Part shown: in pieces, positions 1 to 9,419 of the stretch
Layout of the letters: the number at the start of each line of letters is the position of its first letter
Numbering within the stretch: position 1 is the first letter of the stretch
Assembly (NCBI RefSeq): GCF_022811925.1
Contig: NZ_CP065511.1
Coordinates: forward strand, 448,001 to 512,000
Source: Cytobacillus oceanisediminis
Lineage (GTDB): Bacteria; Bacillota; Bacilli; Bacillales; Cytobacillaceae
DNA length: 64,000 nucleotides
Direction of reading: 5' to 3'
The notes under the pieces: generated by a model
The model's input: only the letters and a program-made list of their open reading frames with translations
Told to the model about the DNA's origin: nothing
Database searches by the model: none
Program-made: the position numbers and the translations under genes

Positions 1-985
1 GGAATTGGATTCGTCCATTTCCAGGGTATCAGGAGAAATCGATTGGAACAGACGGTTTGACCATATGCAGCAGCATGCAGGCCAGCATATATTATCGGCT
101 GCCTTTGAAGAGCTTTACGGCTATAAAACGGTCAGCTTTCATTTAGGCAAAGAAACATTAACCATTGATTTGGAAATCAGTGAATTGCCAGTCCGGCATG
201 CAGAGGAAGCGGAGAGGCTGGCGAATAGCATCATTCTTGAGAACCGTCCAATTGAAGCCAGGTGGGTGAGTGCGGAAGAAGCTTCCCAATTCCCGCTTCG
301 CAAGCAGCTGTCTGTCAGTGAAGACATTCGGCTTGTGATGATTCCGGAATTTGATTATAACGGATGCGGCGGAACCCATCCATCTTCAACCGGTCAGGTT
401 GCCGGCATTAAAGTATTAGACTGGGAACGCCAAAAAAAGAAAATCCGTGTGCAGTTTGTCTGTGGGAGCCGGATCCTTGCGCAGCTTCAGACCAAACATG
501 AAATTACAAAAAATTTTAGTCAGCTTCTTAATGCACCAGAACAGGACTTGCCTTCAGCAGCCAGCCGTTTGATTGAAAATGGAAAGGACCTGGAGAAACA
601 ACTGGAAGCAGCAAAGGAAGCAGTGTTAGCTTATGAAGCAAAAGAAATGTTCACAGCAGGGAACGAAGAGTGGATCAGCAAAGTCTTTGAGGGACGCTCC
701 ATTCAGGAGCTGCAGAAACTGGCCCGTCTAATCGCCTCCCAAACTGAAAATGCTGTTGTTATCCTAATCAATGAAACCACCGATAAACTCCAATTTGTTT
801 GCGCCAGGGGAGCAGATTCTGAGTCTGATATGAAGGGCCTTGCTGGAGAACTTCTGCAGAAGATTAACGGCAAAGGCGGGGGGAACCCTCAATTTGCTCA
901 GGGTGGGGGAGACAAGCTCATGAGCGGGGAAGACCTGCTGCAGTATGCACTGAGACTTGCCGGGCAAAGCAGCACTGAAAACTAA
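1..985 (+). CDS. Alanyl-tRNA editing protein (AlaX-like), 5'-truncated by the window edge
   Basis: Hydrolyses mischarged Ser/Gly-tRNA(Ala) in trans (family knowledge). The frame is open to the left edge and the family is usually near 390 residues, so the TTG at base 5 is not a believable start and about 60-70 residues are missing. Counting from base 5, the zinc motif HAGQH is at residues 24-28 and CGGTH at 121-125. A charged, coiled-coil-like stretch lies near 185-215, and a DHHA1-type glycine-rich end contains GGGDK. The family call is firm; the paralogue subtype is not. Confidence 0.87.
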   Translation, partial: ELDSSISRVSGEIDWNRRFDHMQQHAGQHILSAAFEELYGYKTVSFHLGKETLTIDLEISELPVRHAEEAERLANSIILENRPIEARWVSAEEASQFPLRKQLSVSEDIRLVMIPEFDYNGCGGTHPSSTGQVAGIKVLDWERQKKKIRVQFVCGSRILAQLQTKHEITKNFSQLLNAPEQDLPSAASRLIENGKDLEKQLEAAKEAVLAYEAKEMFTAGNEEWISKVFEGRSIQELQKLARLIASQTENAVVILINETTDKLQFVCARGADSESDMKGLAGELLQKINGKGGGNPQFAQGGGDKLMSGEDLLQYALRLAGQSSTEN

Positions 986-1107
986 TTAAGTAATATTTAA
1001 AAGGAACAGCTGCAATTGATAAAATATTTAGAAAAGTATTGAAAAATGATTGTAATAGAGCCTCTGTTGTATTACAATTTTGGTACGGGCCATGCATTAT
1101 AATGAAT

Positions 1108-1128
1108 GTTTATGATAACCTCATAAAC
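1108..1128. promoter_or_regulatory. Perfect 8-bp inverted repeat upstream of the DUF3870 gene (operator candidate)
   Basis: GTTTATGA and TCATAAAC are separated by five bases. The palindrome lies between two TATAAT-like hexamers (1098-1103 and 1135-1140), about 40 bp before the start codon. It could be an operator or a short hairpin in the leader. No known regulator is assigned. Confidence 0.4.
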
Positions 1129-1165
1129 GCCTCATATAATATCCGGTTCTGCAGGAGGCAAGTTC

Positions 1166-1483
1166 ATGTACAGACAAAATACCGTCTATATCATCGGTGA
1201 CAGCAAAACATCATTGAACAATCCGATTATGCAAAAATACAATGGCTTCTTTATAGGTCTTGTAATTGACAGGGAAACAGATGAAATTGTAGATGCAGAA
1301 TGCTCATCTACCATAAACTTAACCTCATTATTTATTAAATCTATATTTGTCGGCAAATCCATACTGGAAGCAGACAAGGTAATGGAAGATATCGAAAGCC
1401 GCTACTTCGGCTCCTCGCAAAAGGCACTAATGGTTGCCTTTAAAAATGCCCATATAAAATATACACAAATTATGAATAAGTAG
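1166..1483 (+). CDS. DUF3870 domain-containing protein
   Basis: A 105-residue soluble protein that matches the DUF3870 family in length and in the opening pattern (TVYIIGDSKT, then FFIGLVID). The function is unknown. It starts at ATG behind an AGGAGG-like site (cAGGAGGcaag) and ends just before a strong terminator. It appears to be a single-gene unit, with a perfect palindrome in its upstream region. Confidence 0.8.
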   Translation: MYRQNTVYIIGDSKTSLNNPIMQKYNGFFIGLVIDRETDEIVDAECSSTINLTSLFIKSIFVGKSILEADKVMEDIESRYFGSSQKALMVAFKNAHIKYTQIMNK

Positions 1484-1510
1484 AGCTGCTTTTTCTGTTT
1501 TCCGCAGATG

Positions 1511-1561
1511 AAATCCAGCTATCAGAGAAAAGCATTATTTTCTCCGATAGCTGGATTTTTT
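1511..1561 (+). terminator. Rho-independent terminator after the DUF3870 gene
   Basis: Near-perfect 20-bp stem (arms 1511-1530 and 1539-1558, from AAATCCAGCTATC to GATAGCTGGATTT) with an 8-base loop, running into a T tract. Confidence 0.9.
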
Positions 1562-1596
1562 GCATTCTGCCTGTATAAAAAGGTAGATTACAGGTG

Positions 1597-1628
1597 GATT
1601 TTACAGAAAATATCAAATAATCTATAAT
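1597..1628 (+). promoter_or_regulatory. Promoter of the dpp operon with an overlapping CodY-like sequence
   Basis: TTTACA (1600-1605), a 17-bp spacer and TATAAT (1623-1628) form a good sigma-A promoter. GATTTTACAGAAAAT overlaps the -35 and resembles the CodY box AATTTTCWGAAAATT, but with one extra base between the half-sites. dpp is CodY-repressed in B. subtilis, so the site is plausible but imperfect. Confidence 0.6.
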
Positions 1629-1665
1629 ATGAAACTATAACAATATAATATTTGGGGGATTCTTA

Positions 1666-2490
1666 ATGAAGCTTTATCTATCGGTTGATATGGAAGGAAT
1701 AACGGGTCTGGCTGATCACACTCATGTAGACTCTTCGAAGCACAATTATGAACGCAGCAGGGTGATTATGACTGATGAAGCAAATCATGTGGTAACAGCT
1801 GCCTTTGAAGAGGGCTGCAGCGAGGTTATTGTAAATGACAGCCACTCGAAAATGAATAATCTGCTGATTGAAAGGATGCATCCTGAAACACAGCTGATTA
1901 CTGGCGATGTAAAGCCATACTCAATGGTTCAGGGTCTTGATTCAACCTTTAGCGGTGCCATGTTTGTTGGTTATCATGCACGTGCTTCCATGAAAGGAGT
2001 TATGTCCCACTCCATGATATTCGGTGTAAGGCATATGTACATCAATGACCATGCCATTGGGGAAATGGGCTTTAATGCCTATGTGGCAGGTTATCATGGC
2101 GTACCGGTTCTCATGGTAGCCGGAGATGACCAGGCGGCTCTGGAAGCAGAAAAATTAATTCCGAATGTCACCACTGCTGTTGTAAAGGAAACGATTTCCC
2201 GCTCAAGCGTGAAATCGCTGACACCTGCAAAAGCCGGACAGCTTTTAAGAGAAAAAGCAGCAGAGGCTCTTAGCAGGAAGGATCTTGTAGAACCTCTTGT
2301 TCCGCCTGAAAACCCTGTATTGAAAATTGAATTTGCCAACTATGGCCAGGCTGAGTGGGCTGCTTTAATGCCTGGTGCAGAGATAGAAGAGAATACAACC
2401 ATTGTCCGCTATCAGGCTAAAGATATTCTTGAAGCATACCAGGCAATGCTGGTGATGACTGAGCTGGCCATGAGAACTACATTCTGTTAG
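1666..2490 (+). CDS. dppA: D-aminopeptidase DppA (M55 family)
   Basis: A zinc D-aminopeptidase that releases N-terminal D-amino acids such as D-Ala from peptides and forms a self-compartmentalising decamer in the family. The 274 residues open with the family signature SVDMEG at 6-11, followed by histidines in a GYHA motif near 103 and SHSM shortly after. The start ATG follows a GGGGG Shine-Dalgarno. It is the first gene of an operon whose order, dppA-B-C-D-E then ykf-like genes, matches B. subtilis. This links D-amino-acid release to uptake of cell-wall peptides. Confidence 0.95.
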   Translation: MKLYLSVDMEGITGLADHTHVDSSKHNYERSRVIMTDEANHVVTAAFEEGCSEVIVNDSHSKMNNLLIERMHPETQLITGDVKPYSMVQGLDSTFSGAMFVGYHARASMKGVMSHSMIFGVRHMYINDHAIGEMGFNAYVAGYHGVPVLMVAGDDQAALEAEKLIPNVTTAVVKETISRSSVKSLTPAKAGQLLREKAAEALSRKDLVEPLVPPENPVLKIEFANYGQAEWAALMPGAEIEENTTIVRYQAKDILEAYQAMLVMTELAMRTTFC

Positions 2491-2503
2491 GAAGTGTTAA
2501 TGA

Positions 2504-3436
2504 ATGACTGGATACATAATAAAACGCCTTATCGCAATGGTCGTCACACTTTGGTTCATTATCACTCTGACTTTTTTCTTAATGCATTCCATACCGGGGT
2601 CGCCTTTTAACGAAGAAAGAAATACAAGTGAAGCGGTCCAGCGAAATCTGGAGAAATTCTATCATTTGGATGAACCGCTCTATGTCCAATATGGGATGTA
2701 CTTGAAGTCCGTTGTGACATTTGACTTCGGGCCATCTATTAAAAAATCTTCCCAGACGGTTAATGAAATGCTCGGACGGGGCTTTCCGGTGTCTTTTGAA
2801 CTGGGAATCGTCACATTGATCGTGGCGGTTTTTTCGGGAATTGCCCTCGGAATCATAGCTGCCCTCCGGCACAATGGCTTTATTGATTATCTAGCGATGA
2901 CCATTGCTGTTCTGGGAATATCCGTCCCAAACTTTGTGCTTGCCACACTGTTAATTCAGCAGCTTGCTGTCAACCTGGCAATCCTGCCGGTGGCTACCTG
3001 GTCAAGTCCGAAGCATATGATTCTGCCGACTCTGGCGCTTGCGACCGGGCCCATGGCGATTATTGCCCGTCTGACGCGTTCAAGCATGCTGGAAGTGCTG
3101 ACGCAGGATTACATAAAAACAGCCAAAGCAAAAGGCCTATCACCAGTGAAAATAGTGTTTAAGCATGCGCTGAGGAATGCCCTTCTGCCTGTCGTAACTG
3201 TATTGGGGTCCCTGGCAGCAAGCATTTTGACAGGCACGTTTGTCATTGAAAAAATCTTTGCCATTCCTGGAATGGGAAAGTATTTCGTAGAAAGCATCAA
3301 TACACGTGATTATCCCGTCATAATGGGAACCACCGTTTTTTACAGTTCAATATTGATTATTATGCTGTTCCTTGTGGACATTGCATACGGAATTTTAGAC
3401 CCGAGAATTAAGCTTCACAAAAAGGAGGCGAGCTAA
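2504..3436 (+). CDS. dppB: Dipeptide ABC transporter permease DppB
   Basis: A 310-residue inner-membrane permease of the OppB/DppB family. It has an N-terminal transmembrane helix (about 10-30) and conserved IPGSPF after it. The C-terminal half has the binding-protein-dependent transport domain with the EAA-loop region (KAKGLSPVKIVFKHALRNA) that contacts the ATPase. It starts at ATG, 13 bp after dppA, and its last base overlaps the dppC start. It forms the translocation pore with DppC. Confidence 0.94.
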   Translation: MTGYIIKRLIAMVVTLWFIITLTFFLMHSIPGSPFNEERNTSEAVQRNLEKFYHLDEPLYVQYGMYLKSVVTFDFGPSIKKSSQTVNEMLGRGFPVSFELGIVTLIVAVFSGIALGIIAALRHNGFIDYLAMTIAVLGISVPNFVLATLLIQQLAVNLAILPVATWSSPKHMILPTLALATGPMAIIARLTRSSMLEVLTQDYIKTAKAKGLSPVKIVFKHALRNALLPVVTVLGSLAASILTGTFVIEKIFAIPGMGKYFVESINTRDYPVIMGTTVFYSSILIIMLFLVDIAYGILDPRIKLHKKEAS

Positions 3437-4392
3437 TGGAACTGCGCAAACAGCATGATAACCGCAACCTTGCACCCGATATTCCGGATGATTGGTTTGT
3501 GCCTAAGGCCAAGGACCAGGCAGCAGCGGAAGCAGTTGTAAGGCCAAGCCTTTCCTATTGGCAGGATGCATGGCGCCGGCTTTTGAAAAATAAGCTGGCA
3601 ATGGCAGGGCTATTCTTTCTTATTGCTTTAGCCTTTATGGCCATTTTTGGCCCGATGATTTCCCCGCATAATGTATCTGAGCAATCATTGGCCAATCAAA
3701 ATCTCCCGCCATCTTCAAAATACTGGTTCGGAACAGATGAATTAGGCCGTGATGTTTTTGCACGAACATGGTACGGAGCAAGGATTTCCTTATTCGTTGG
3801 AATTGTGGCAGCCATGATTGATTTTGCAATCGGAGTCATTTACGGCGGTATTGCCGGTTATAAAGGCGGCAGAACAGATAATGCCATGATGAGGGTAGTG
3901 GAAATTCTTTATGGACTTCCTTACTTGCTAGTTGTTATTTTAATCAGTGTCGTAATGGGACCTGGTTTGTTCACCATTATTTTCGCCCTTTCTGTGACGG
4001 GCTGGGTCGGGATGGCCCGGATTGTCCGCGGGCAGGTTCTGCAGATCAAGAACTATGAATTTGTACTGGCATCAAAGACTTTTGGGACAAAAACTACGAG
4101 GATAATTAAGAAAAACCTGCTGCCGAATACGATGGGCCCTATCATTGTACAGATGACTCTTACAGTGCCATCGGCCATCTTTGCAGAGGCGTTCCTGAGC
4201 TTTCTGGGATTAGGCATTCAGCCTCCTTTTGCCAGCTGGGGCTCCATGGCTAATGATGGGTTGTCTACGATTCTATCAGGTCACTGGTGGCGCCTGTTCT
4301 TCCCTGCCTTTTTCATCTCCCTGACCATGTTTTCGTTTAATGTGCTTGGAGACGGATTGCAGGATGCCCTCGATCCGAAGTTAAGGAGGTAG
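3436..4392 (+). CDS. dppC: Dipeptide ABC transporter permease DppC
   Basis: A 318-residue OppC/DppC-type permease. The N-terminal cytoplasmic segment (1-50) is followed by a transmembrane helix, the usual WFGTDELGRDVFAR motif after it, and the permease domain with an EAA-like loop (SKTFGTKTTRIIKKNLLPN). It is translationally coupled to dppB by the overlap at 3436 and has AAGGAGG upstream. It pairs with DppB to import peptides. Confidence 0.94.
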   Translation: MELRKQHDNRNLAPDIPDDWFVPKAKDQAAAEAVVRPSLSYWQDAWRRLLKNKLAMAGLFFLIALAFMAIFGPMISPHNVSEQSLANQNLPPSSKYWFGTDELGRDVFARTWYGARISLFVGIVAAMIDFAIGVIYGGIAGYKGGRTDNAMMRVVEILYGLPYLLVVILISVVMGPGLFTIIFALSVTGWVGMARIVRGQVLQIKNYEFVLASKTFGTKTTRIIKKNLLPNTMGPIIVQMTLTVPSAIFAEAFLSFLGLGIQPPFASWGSMANDGLSTILSGHWWRLFFPAFFISLTMFSFNVLGDGLQDALDPKLRR

Positions 4393-4396
4393 CAGC

Positions 4397-5395
4397 ATGG
4401 AGAAAGTACTTGAAGTAAAAGACCTGCATGTCACATTTACCACTTATGGCGGAGAAGTCCAGGCCGTAAGGGGGGTATCATTTGATCTCTTCAAAGGGGA
4501 AACCCTGGCGATTGTCGGTGAATCAGGCTGCGGGAAAAGCGTGACTTCCCAGAGCATCATGCGGCTGATTCCATCCCCTCCCGGAAGAATAGCAGATGGC
4601 GCTGTCCTCTTTAAAGGGAAGGATCTGACAAAACTAAAAGAGTCTGAAATGCGGGATATCCGCGGCGCAGACATTTCAATGATCTTTCAGGATCCAATGA
4701 CGGCTTTGAACCCCACGATTACCATTGGGGAGCAAATTATAGAAGGAATTATGCAGCATGAAACCATTTCCCGGCAGGATGCCCGTAAAAAGGCCCTGGA
4801 AATGCTTAATTTAGTGGGGATACCAAATCCCTCCGAAAGATTGAAGCATTACCCGCACCAATTCAGCGGAGGAATGAGGCAGCGGATTGTGATTGCCATG
4901 GCCCTTGTCTGTGAGCCGGAAGTGCTGATTGCCGATGAACCCACTACAGCACTTGATGTAACGATTCAAGCGCAAATATTGGATTTGTTTAAAGATATCC
5001 AGAAGAAAACGGGGGTATCCATTATCATCATTACCCATGACCTGGGGGTTGTCGCTCAAGTAGCGGACCGCATTGCCGTGATGTATGCAGGAAAAATAGT
5101 GGAAGCCGGTGAAAGAAGGGAAATCTTCTATAAACCACAGCATCCCTATACGAAAGGCCTGCTGAATTCAGTTCCGCGTCTTGACCTGGATGGAGCCGAT
5201 CTTGTTCCCATCGGCGGATCGCCACCGGATTTATTCGCTCCGCCGGCTGGCTGCCCATTTGCTGCCCGCTGCGGCTTCGCAATGGAAGTATGTGACCGGG
5301 TTTATCCATATAAAACTCATTTAAGCCGGGATCATCATGTTGATTGCTGGCTCCAGGATGAGCGGGCACAGAAAATGCTTGCAGGTGTAAAATAG
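4397..5395 (+). CDS. dppD: Dipeptide ABC transporter ATPase DppD
   Basis: A 332-residue ABC ATPase with Walker A GESGCGKS at 41-48, signature FSGGMRQR near 157, Walker [13 protein letters not shown], and a C-terminal oligopeptide-transporter extension with four cysteines ([20 protein letters not shown]) that probably bind an Fe-S cluster, as in DppD/OppD relatives. It works with the second ATPase at 10379. An AAGGAGG site lies just upstream, overlapping the end of dppC. Confidence 0.94.
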   Translation: MEKVLEVKDLHVTFTTYGGEVQAVRGVSFDLFKGETLAIVGESGCGKSVTSQSIMRLIPSPPGRIADGAVLFKGKDLTKLKESEMRDIRGADISMIFQDPMTALNPTITIGEQIIEGIMQHETISRQDARKKALEMLNLVGIPNPSERLKHYPHQFSGGMRQRIVIAMALVCEPEVLIADEPTTALDVTIQAQILDLFKDIQKKTGVSIIIITHDLGVVAQVADRIAVMYAGKIVEAGERREIFYKPQHPYTKGLLNSVPRLDLDGADLVPIGGSPPDLFAPPAGCPFAARCGFAMEVCDRVYPYKTHLSRDHHVDCWLQDERAQKMLAGVK

Positions 5396-5441
5396 GTTTT
5401 TCCTTTCGCAGTGCCAGCCTGGTACGGTGAAAGTTATGATT

Positions 5442-5470
5442 CTATCAGCTGTCAAACAGGCTTCTGATAG
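5442..5470 (+). promoter_or_regulatory. Stem-loop between dppD and dppE
   Basis: CTATCAG and CTGATAG flank a 15-base loop that can pair further internally (AGCTGT with ACAGGCT). There is no T tract, so it is more likely an mRNA-stabilising or processing hairpin that favours high binding-protein expression than a terminator. The role is inferred. Confidence 0.5.
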
Positions 5471-5503
5471 ATAAAGAAATATATTTTAAGAGGGGGAAAA
5501 AGA

Positions 5504-7132
5504 ATGAAAAAGTTTTTATCGCTGCTGCTGGCAGGTGTATTGCTATTTGTTATGGCAGCCTGTACGGCAAACGAAAATGCCGGCAAAGAAACAGACAACA
5601 AGGATGATGGCAAGAAAGAAGAAGAAAGTGCTGAAAAAGTGCTTTATTTGAACAATGGCCAGGAGCCGACTTCGTTTGACCCTCCAATCGGCTTTGACTC
5701 TGTTTCCTGGAGTGCACTGAACAACTTAATGGAAGGTTTGACCCGTCTGGGACAAAATCATGAGCCGGAAGCAGCAATTGCCGAAAAGTGGGACTTATCA
5801 GAAGATGGAAAGACGTATACATTCCATATCCGTGAAGATGCAAAATGGTCAAATGGCGAACCTGTAACAGCAGGCGATTTTGAATTTGCCTGGAAGCGTC
5901 TTTTAAATCCTGATACAGGTTCATCAGCAGCTTTCCTTGGCTACTTCATTGAAGGCGGAGAAGCTTATAACAACGGAGAAGGATCAGCTGATGATGTAAA
6001 AGTGAAAGCAGTTGATGACAAAACATTTGAAGTCACTTTAGTTAGTCCGCAAGCTTATTTCTTAAGTGTTATCACAAACCCTGCGTTCTTCCCGATCAAC
6101 GAAAAAGTAGCTACAGAAAACCCTCAGTGGTTTGCTGAAGCAGAATCTTTTGTGGGCAATGGTCCTTTCAACCTGACAGAGTGGGAACATGACAGCCACT
6201 TTGTAATGGAGAAAAACGATCAGTACTGGGATGCTGAAAATGTAAAACTGGATAAAATTAATTGGGCGATCATTGATGATACCAATACAGAATACCAAAT
6301 GTACCAAACAGGAGAGCTTGATGTATCTGCTGTTCCATCTGAGCTGAGCGAACAGCTATTAGGTGAAGCAAAGGTTGAAGACCAGGCTGGCGATTATTTT
6401 TACCGTTTTAACGTAAATATGGAGCCCTTCCAGAACGAAAACATCCGTAAAGCTTTCGCAATGGCAGTGGACCAGAAGCAAATCGTTGACTTTGTAACCA
6501 AGAATGGAGAAAAGCCTGCATACGGTTTTGTAGCCTACGGATTTGCTGATCCGTCAGGAAAAGATTTCCGTGAAACGGCAGGAGATCTTGTTCAAACAAA
6601 TGTTGAAGAAGCTAAGGCACTTCTGAAAAAAGGAATGGAAGAGGAAGGCTATGAAACTCTTCCTGAAGTCACATTGACTTATAGCACAAGTGATTCTCAC
6701 AAAAAGATCGCAGAAGCACTTCAGCAAATGTTCAAAGAAAACCTTGGCGTTGAAGTAAAGCTTGCCAACATGGAATGGAATGTATTCGCTGAAGAACAAA
6801 AAGCGCTTAAATTCCAATTATCACGCAGCTCATTCCTTGCTGACTATGCTGACCCAATCAACTTCCTTGAAAACTTCCAGACAGGACATTCCATGAACCG
6901 CACTGGCTGGAGCAATGAGAAGTACGATCAGCTGATCAAAGATGCTAAGAATGAAGCAGACGAAGCAAAGCGCTTTGAACTGATGTATGAAGCGGAAAAA
7001 ATCTTATTCGAAGAAATGCCGATTATCCCTATCCATTTCTACAACCAGGTTTATCTCTATAATGATGCTGTTTCAGGAATCGTCCGCCATCCGGTTGGAT
7101 ACCTGGAGCTTAAATGGGCAGATAAGAAGTAA
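5504..7132 (+). CDS. dppE: Peptide ABC transporter substrate-binding lipoprotein DppE
   Basis: A 542-residue extracellular solute-binding protein, family 5. The lipoprotein signal peptide has a lipobox ending MAAC (Cys20), followed by an acidic/lysine linker and the SBP_bac_5 fold. It captures dipeptides or murein peptides for DppBCD/F. It has a strong AGAGGGGG ribosome site. The 108-bp gap before it carries a stem-loop and the gap after it a strong terminator, so dppE may be made in excess over its neighbours. Confidence 0.93.
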   Translation: MKKFLSLLLAGVLLFVMAACTANENAGKETDNKDDGKKEEESAEKVLYLNNGQEPTSFDPPIGFDSVSWSALNNLMEGLTRLGQNHEPEAAIAEKWDLSEDGKTYTFHIREDAKWSNGEPVTAGDFEFAWKRLLNPDTGSSAAFLGYFIEGGEAYNNGEGSADDVKVKAVDDKTFEVTLVSPQAYFLSVITNPAFFPINEKVATENPQWFAEAESFVGNGPFNLTEWEHDSHFVMEKNDQYWDAENVKLDKINWAIIDDTNTEYQMYQTGELDVSAVPSELSEQLLGEAKVEDQAGDYFYRFNVNMEPFQNENIRKAFAMAVDQKQIVDFVTKNGEKPAYGFVAYGFADPSGKDFRETAGDLVQTNVEEAKALLKKGMEEEGYETLPEVTLTYSTSDSHKKIAEALQQMFKENLGVEVKLANMEWNVFAEEQKALKFQLSRSSFLADYADPINFLENFQTGHSMNRTGWSNEKYDQLIKDAKNEADEAKRFELMYEAEKILFEEMPIIPIHFYNQVYLYNDAVSGIVRHPVGYLELKWADKK

Positions 7133-7164
7133 TACTTCTTTGGCTTTGATGTGAAAGTGACAGG

Positions 7165-7196
7165 AAAAGGGGTGTTCGTGTGAACATCCCTTTTTT
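7165..7196 (+). terminator. Intra-operon terminator after dppE
   Basis: Near-perfect 13-bp stem (AAAAGGGGTGTTC and GAACATCCCTTTT, loop GTGT) followed by a T run. It separates the transporter genes from the ykf-like catabolic genes, so read-through or a separate promoter must feed the latter. Confidence 0.9.
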
Positions 7197-7372
7197 AAAA
7201 GTAAAAAGTGTGAAGAGCGAAATTCTCTGCTTGCGCTTTTCGAGATTATTTCCCGAAAAATAATGCATTTTCCCGAATTTTAGCTTATATCCTCGACAAT
7301 TATTTCATTTCCCAAACAATGCTTTTGCTGCAGGAGCATATAATGCTAATAAAACTAAAAGGATGTGACAGC

Positions 7373-8293
7373 ATGGCAATCAAACCTCAGCGCCTGAAAA
7401 AAGGTGATGCGATTGGAATTATAGCACCGGCAAGCCCACCCAATCAGGAAAACCTGAAACGATCCCTGTCTTTTTTGGATGAGCTTGGTGTAAAGGTAAA
7501 GATGGGCGAGCATGTGACAGATCAATATGGTTACCTGGCCGGGAAGGATGAAGACCGTCTGGCTGATTTACATAACATGTTTTCGGATAAGGAAGTCAAA
7601 GCCATCATTTGTGCAGGCGGCGGCTATGGAACCGGGAGAATTGCGTCCCAAATTGACTACAGTCTGATTAAAGAAAACCCGAAAATTTTCTGGGGATACA
7701 GTGATATAACATTCCTGCACACCGCCATCCGCCAGCAGACAGGATTGGTCACCTTCCATGGGCCCATGCTCGCCTCTGATATTGGCAAAGAGGATGCGGA
7801 TCCGCTATCCAAGCAATATTTTAACCAGCTATTTGAGCCAGTAACGCTTGACTATCCAGAAGGAATTTCAGAACTGGAGACGATGGTGAACGGGAGGGCC
7901 GCGGGTATCTTAACGGGCGGAAATCTGTCTCTTATGGCCAGTACAATCGGAACACCATTTGAAATTGATACAAAAGATAAACTCGTGCTTATTGAAGACA
8001 TCAACGAAGAGCCCCGTGCGGTCGACCGCATGCTAAACCAGCTGCATATGGCCGGGAAGCTTGCGGATGCGGCCGGCTTTATCATTGGGGACTTTAATAA
8101 TTGCGTTCCGGAAAGAGAACTTTCCCTGGAGCTGGATGAAGTGCTGGATACGTATATCAAAAGGGTGAATAAGCCTGCTGTAAAAGGCTTTCATATCGGC
8201 CATTGCTCTCCGCATATTTCTGTGCCATTAGGTGTAAGGGCAGAATTGGATGCAGCCGGTAAAAAGCTGACAATCGAAAGCGGAGTTAAGTAA
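7373..8293 (+). CDS. ykfA: LD-carboxypeptidase (S66 family, YkfA/LdcA-like)
   Basis: Cleaves the L-D bond of murein tetrapeptides in the cytoplasm (S66 family). The ATG at 7373 is chosen because AAAGGA sits 9 bases upstream and the protein then begins like its relatives (MAIKPQRLKKGD); a longer frame from 7319 lacks a ribosome site. The length is 306 residues. The nucleophile Ser is in GYSDIT (Ser110), the acidic partner in LVLIEDINEEP and the His in SPHISVP. It sits in the ykfA position of the B. subtilis operon. Confidence 0.9.
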   Translation: MAIKPQRLKKGDAIGIIAPASPPNQENLKRSLSFLDELGVKVKMGEHVTDQYGYLAGKDEDRLADLHNMFSDKEVKAIICAGGGYGTGRIASQIDYSLIKENPKIFWGYSDITFLHTAIRQQTGLVTFHGPMLASDIGKEDADPLSKQYFNQLFEPVTLDYPEGISELETMVNGRAAGILTGGNLSLMASTIGTPFEIDTKDKLVLIEDINEEPRAVDRMLNQLHMAGKLADAAGFIIGDFNNCVPERELSLELDEVLDTYIKRVNKPAVKGFHIGHCSPHISVPLGVRAELDAAGKKLTIESGVK

Positions 8294-8306
8294 AAGGGTG
8301 GTATAG

Positions 8307-9413
8307 ATGAAAATAAACACGATCGAAACATTTAGAGCTGCGGTACCACTGAAAAAACCATTTAAAACAGCTTTGAGAACAGTTGAGACAGCTGAAACGC
8401 TTGTTGTAAAAGTTACATGCGATAACGGGATAGCCGGGTGGGGAGAAGCACCTCCCACTGTGGTGATCACTGGAGACAGCCTGTCAAGCATAGAGTCAGC
8501 CATTCATCATGTATTAAAGCCAATGCTGATTAATAAGAGTCTTCTAAACTATGAGGAAATTTTCCAGGGAATTCAGTCAGCTTTAATAGGAAATTCAAGT
8601 GCAAAGGCAGCAGTGGATATGGCATTGTATGATTGTCTTGCACAGCAATGCAAACTGCCCCTTTACCAATTTTTAGGCGGACATAAAAATGAGGTGGAAA
8701 CGGATTATACGGTAAGTGTCAATGGCCCGGAGGAAATGGGGGAAGATGCTGTTTCCTATGTTCAGCAAGGCTTTAATGTCCTTAAGGTGAAGGTCGGCAA
8801 GGATGAAATTTTAACAGATATTGAGAGAATTAGAGAAATCCGCACACGAGTCGGATCTAAGATTAAAATCCGGCTGGATGCCAATCAGGGCTGGAAATCA
8901 AAGGATGCTATCTATGCCATCCGAAAAATGGAAGCTTTGGACTTGAATATTGAGCTTGTCGAACAGCCTGTGAAGGCTTGGGATATAGAGGGCCTTAAGC
9001 AGGTTACCGATGCGGTTGATACACCGATTATGGCTGACGAAAGTGTCTTTACCCCGAAGCAGGCATTTGAAGTCATTAAAACGCGAAGTGCTGATTTAAT
9101 CAATATTAAGCTGATGAAATCAGGCGGCATTTATCAGGCTCAGATCATCAATCAGCTCGCTGAAGTCTGCGGGATGGAGTGCATGGTGGGCAGCATGATT
9201 GAAACCAAGATCGGCATTACGGCCGCAGCCCATTTTGCAGCAAGCAAAAAGAATATAACCCGTTTTGATTTTGACGCCCCATTGATGATGGCAAAAGAAA
9301 TTGTGGAAGGCGGAATCCATTATTCCGGCCGCAGAATCACCCTGCCGTCCGAACATGGCCTTGGCATCAGGAATGTATCGTTAATAGTGAACAAGGAGGA
9401 ACTGACTTCCTGA
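8307..9413 (+). CDS. ykfB: L-Ala-D/L-Glu (dipeptide) epimerase YkfB
   Basis: A 368-residue enolase-superfamily enzyme that epimerises L-Ala-D-Glu from murein to L-Ala-L-Glu. Visible catalytic landmarks of the muconate-lactonising subgroup are the KVKVG lysine motif near 160, the metal ligands in RLDANQG, ELVEQP and MADES, and a distal lysine in NIKLMKSGG. It follows the LD-carboxypeptidase by 13 bp and precedes the YkfC-like endopeptidase, matching the recycling order cut, epimerise, hydrolyse. Confidence 0.93.
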   Translation: MKINTIETFRAAVPLKKPFKTALRTVETAETLVVKVTCDNGIAGWGEAPPTVVITGDSLSSIESAIHHVLKPMLINKSLLNYEEIFQGIQSALIGNSSAKAAVDMALYDCLAQQCKLPLYQFLGGHKNEVETDYTVSVNGPEEMGEDAVSYVQQGFNVLKVKVGKDEILTDIERIREIRTRVGSKIKIRLDANQGWKSKDAIYAIRKMEALDLNIELVEQPVKAWDIEGLKQVTDAVDTPIMADESVFTPKQAFEVIKTRSADLINIKLMKSGGIYQAQIINQLAEVCGMECMVGSMIETKIGITAAAHFAASKKNITRFDFDAPLMMAKEIVEGGIHYSGRRITLPSEHGLGIRNVSLIVNKEELTS

Positions 9414-9419
9414 TAAAGT

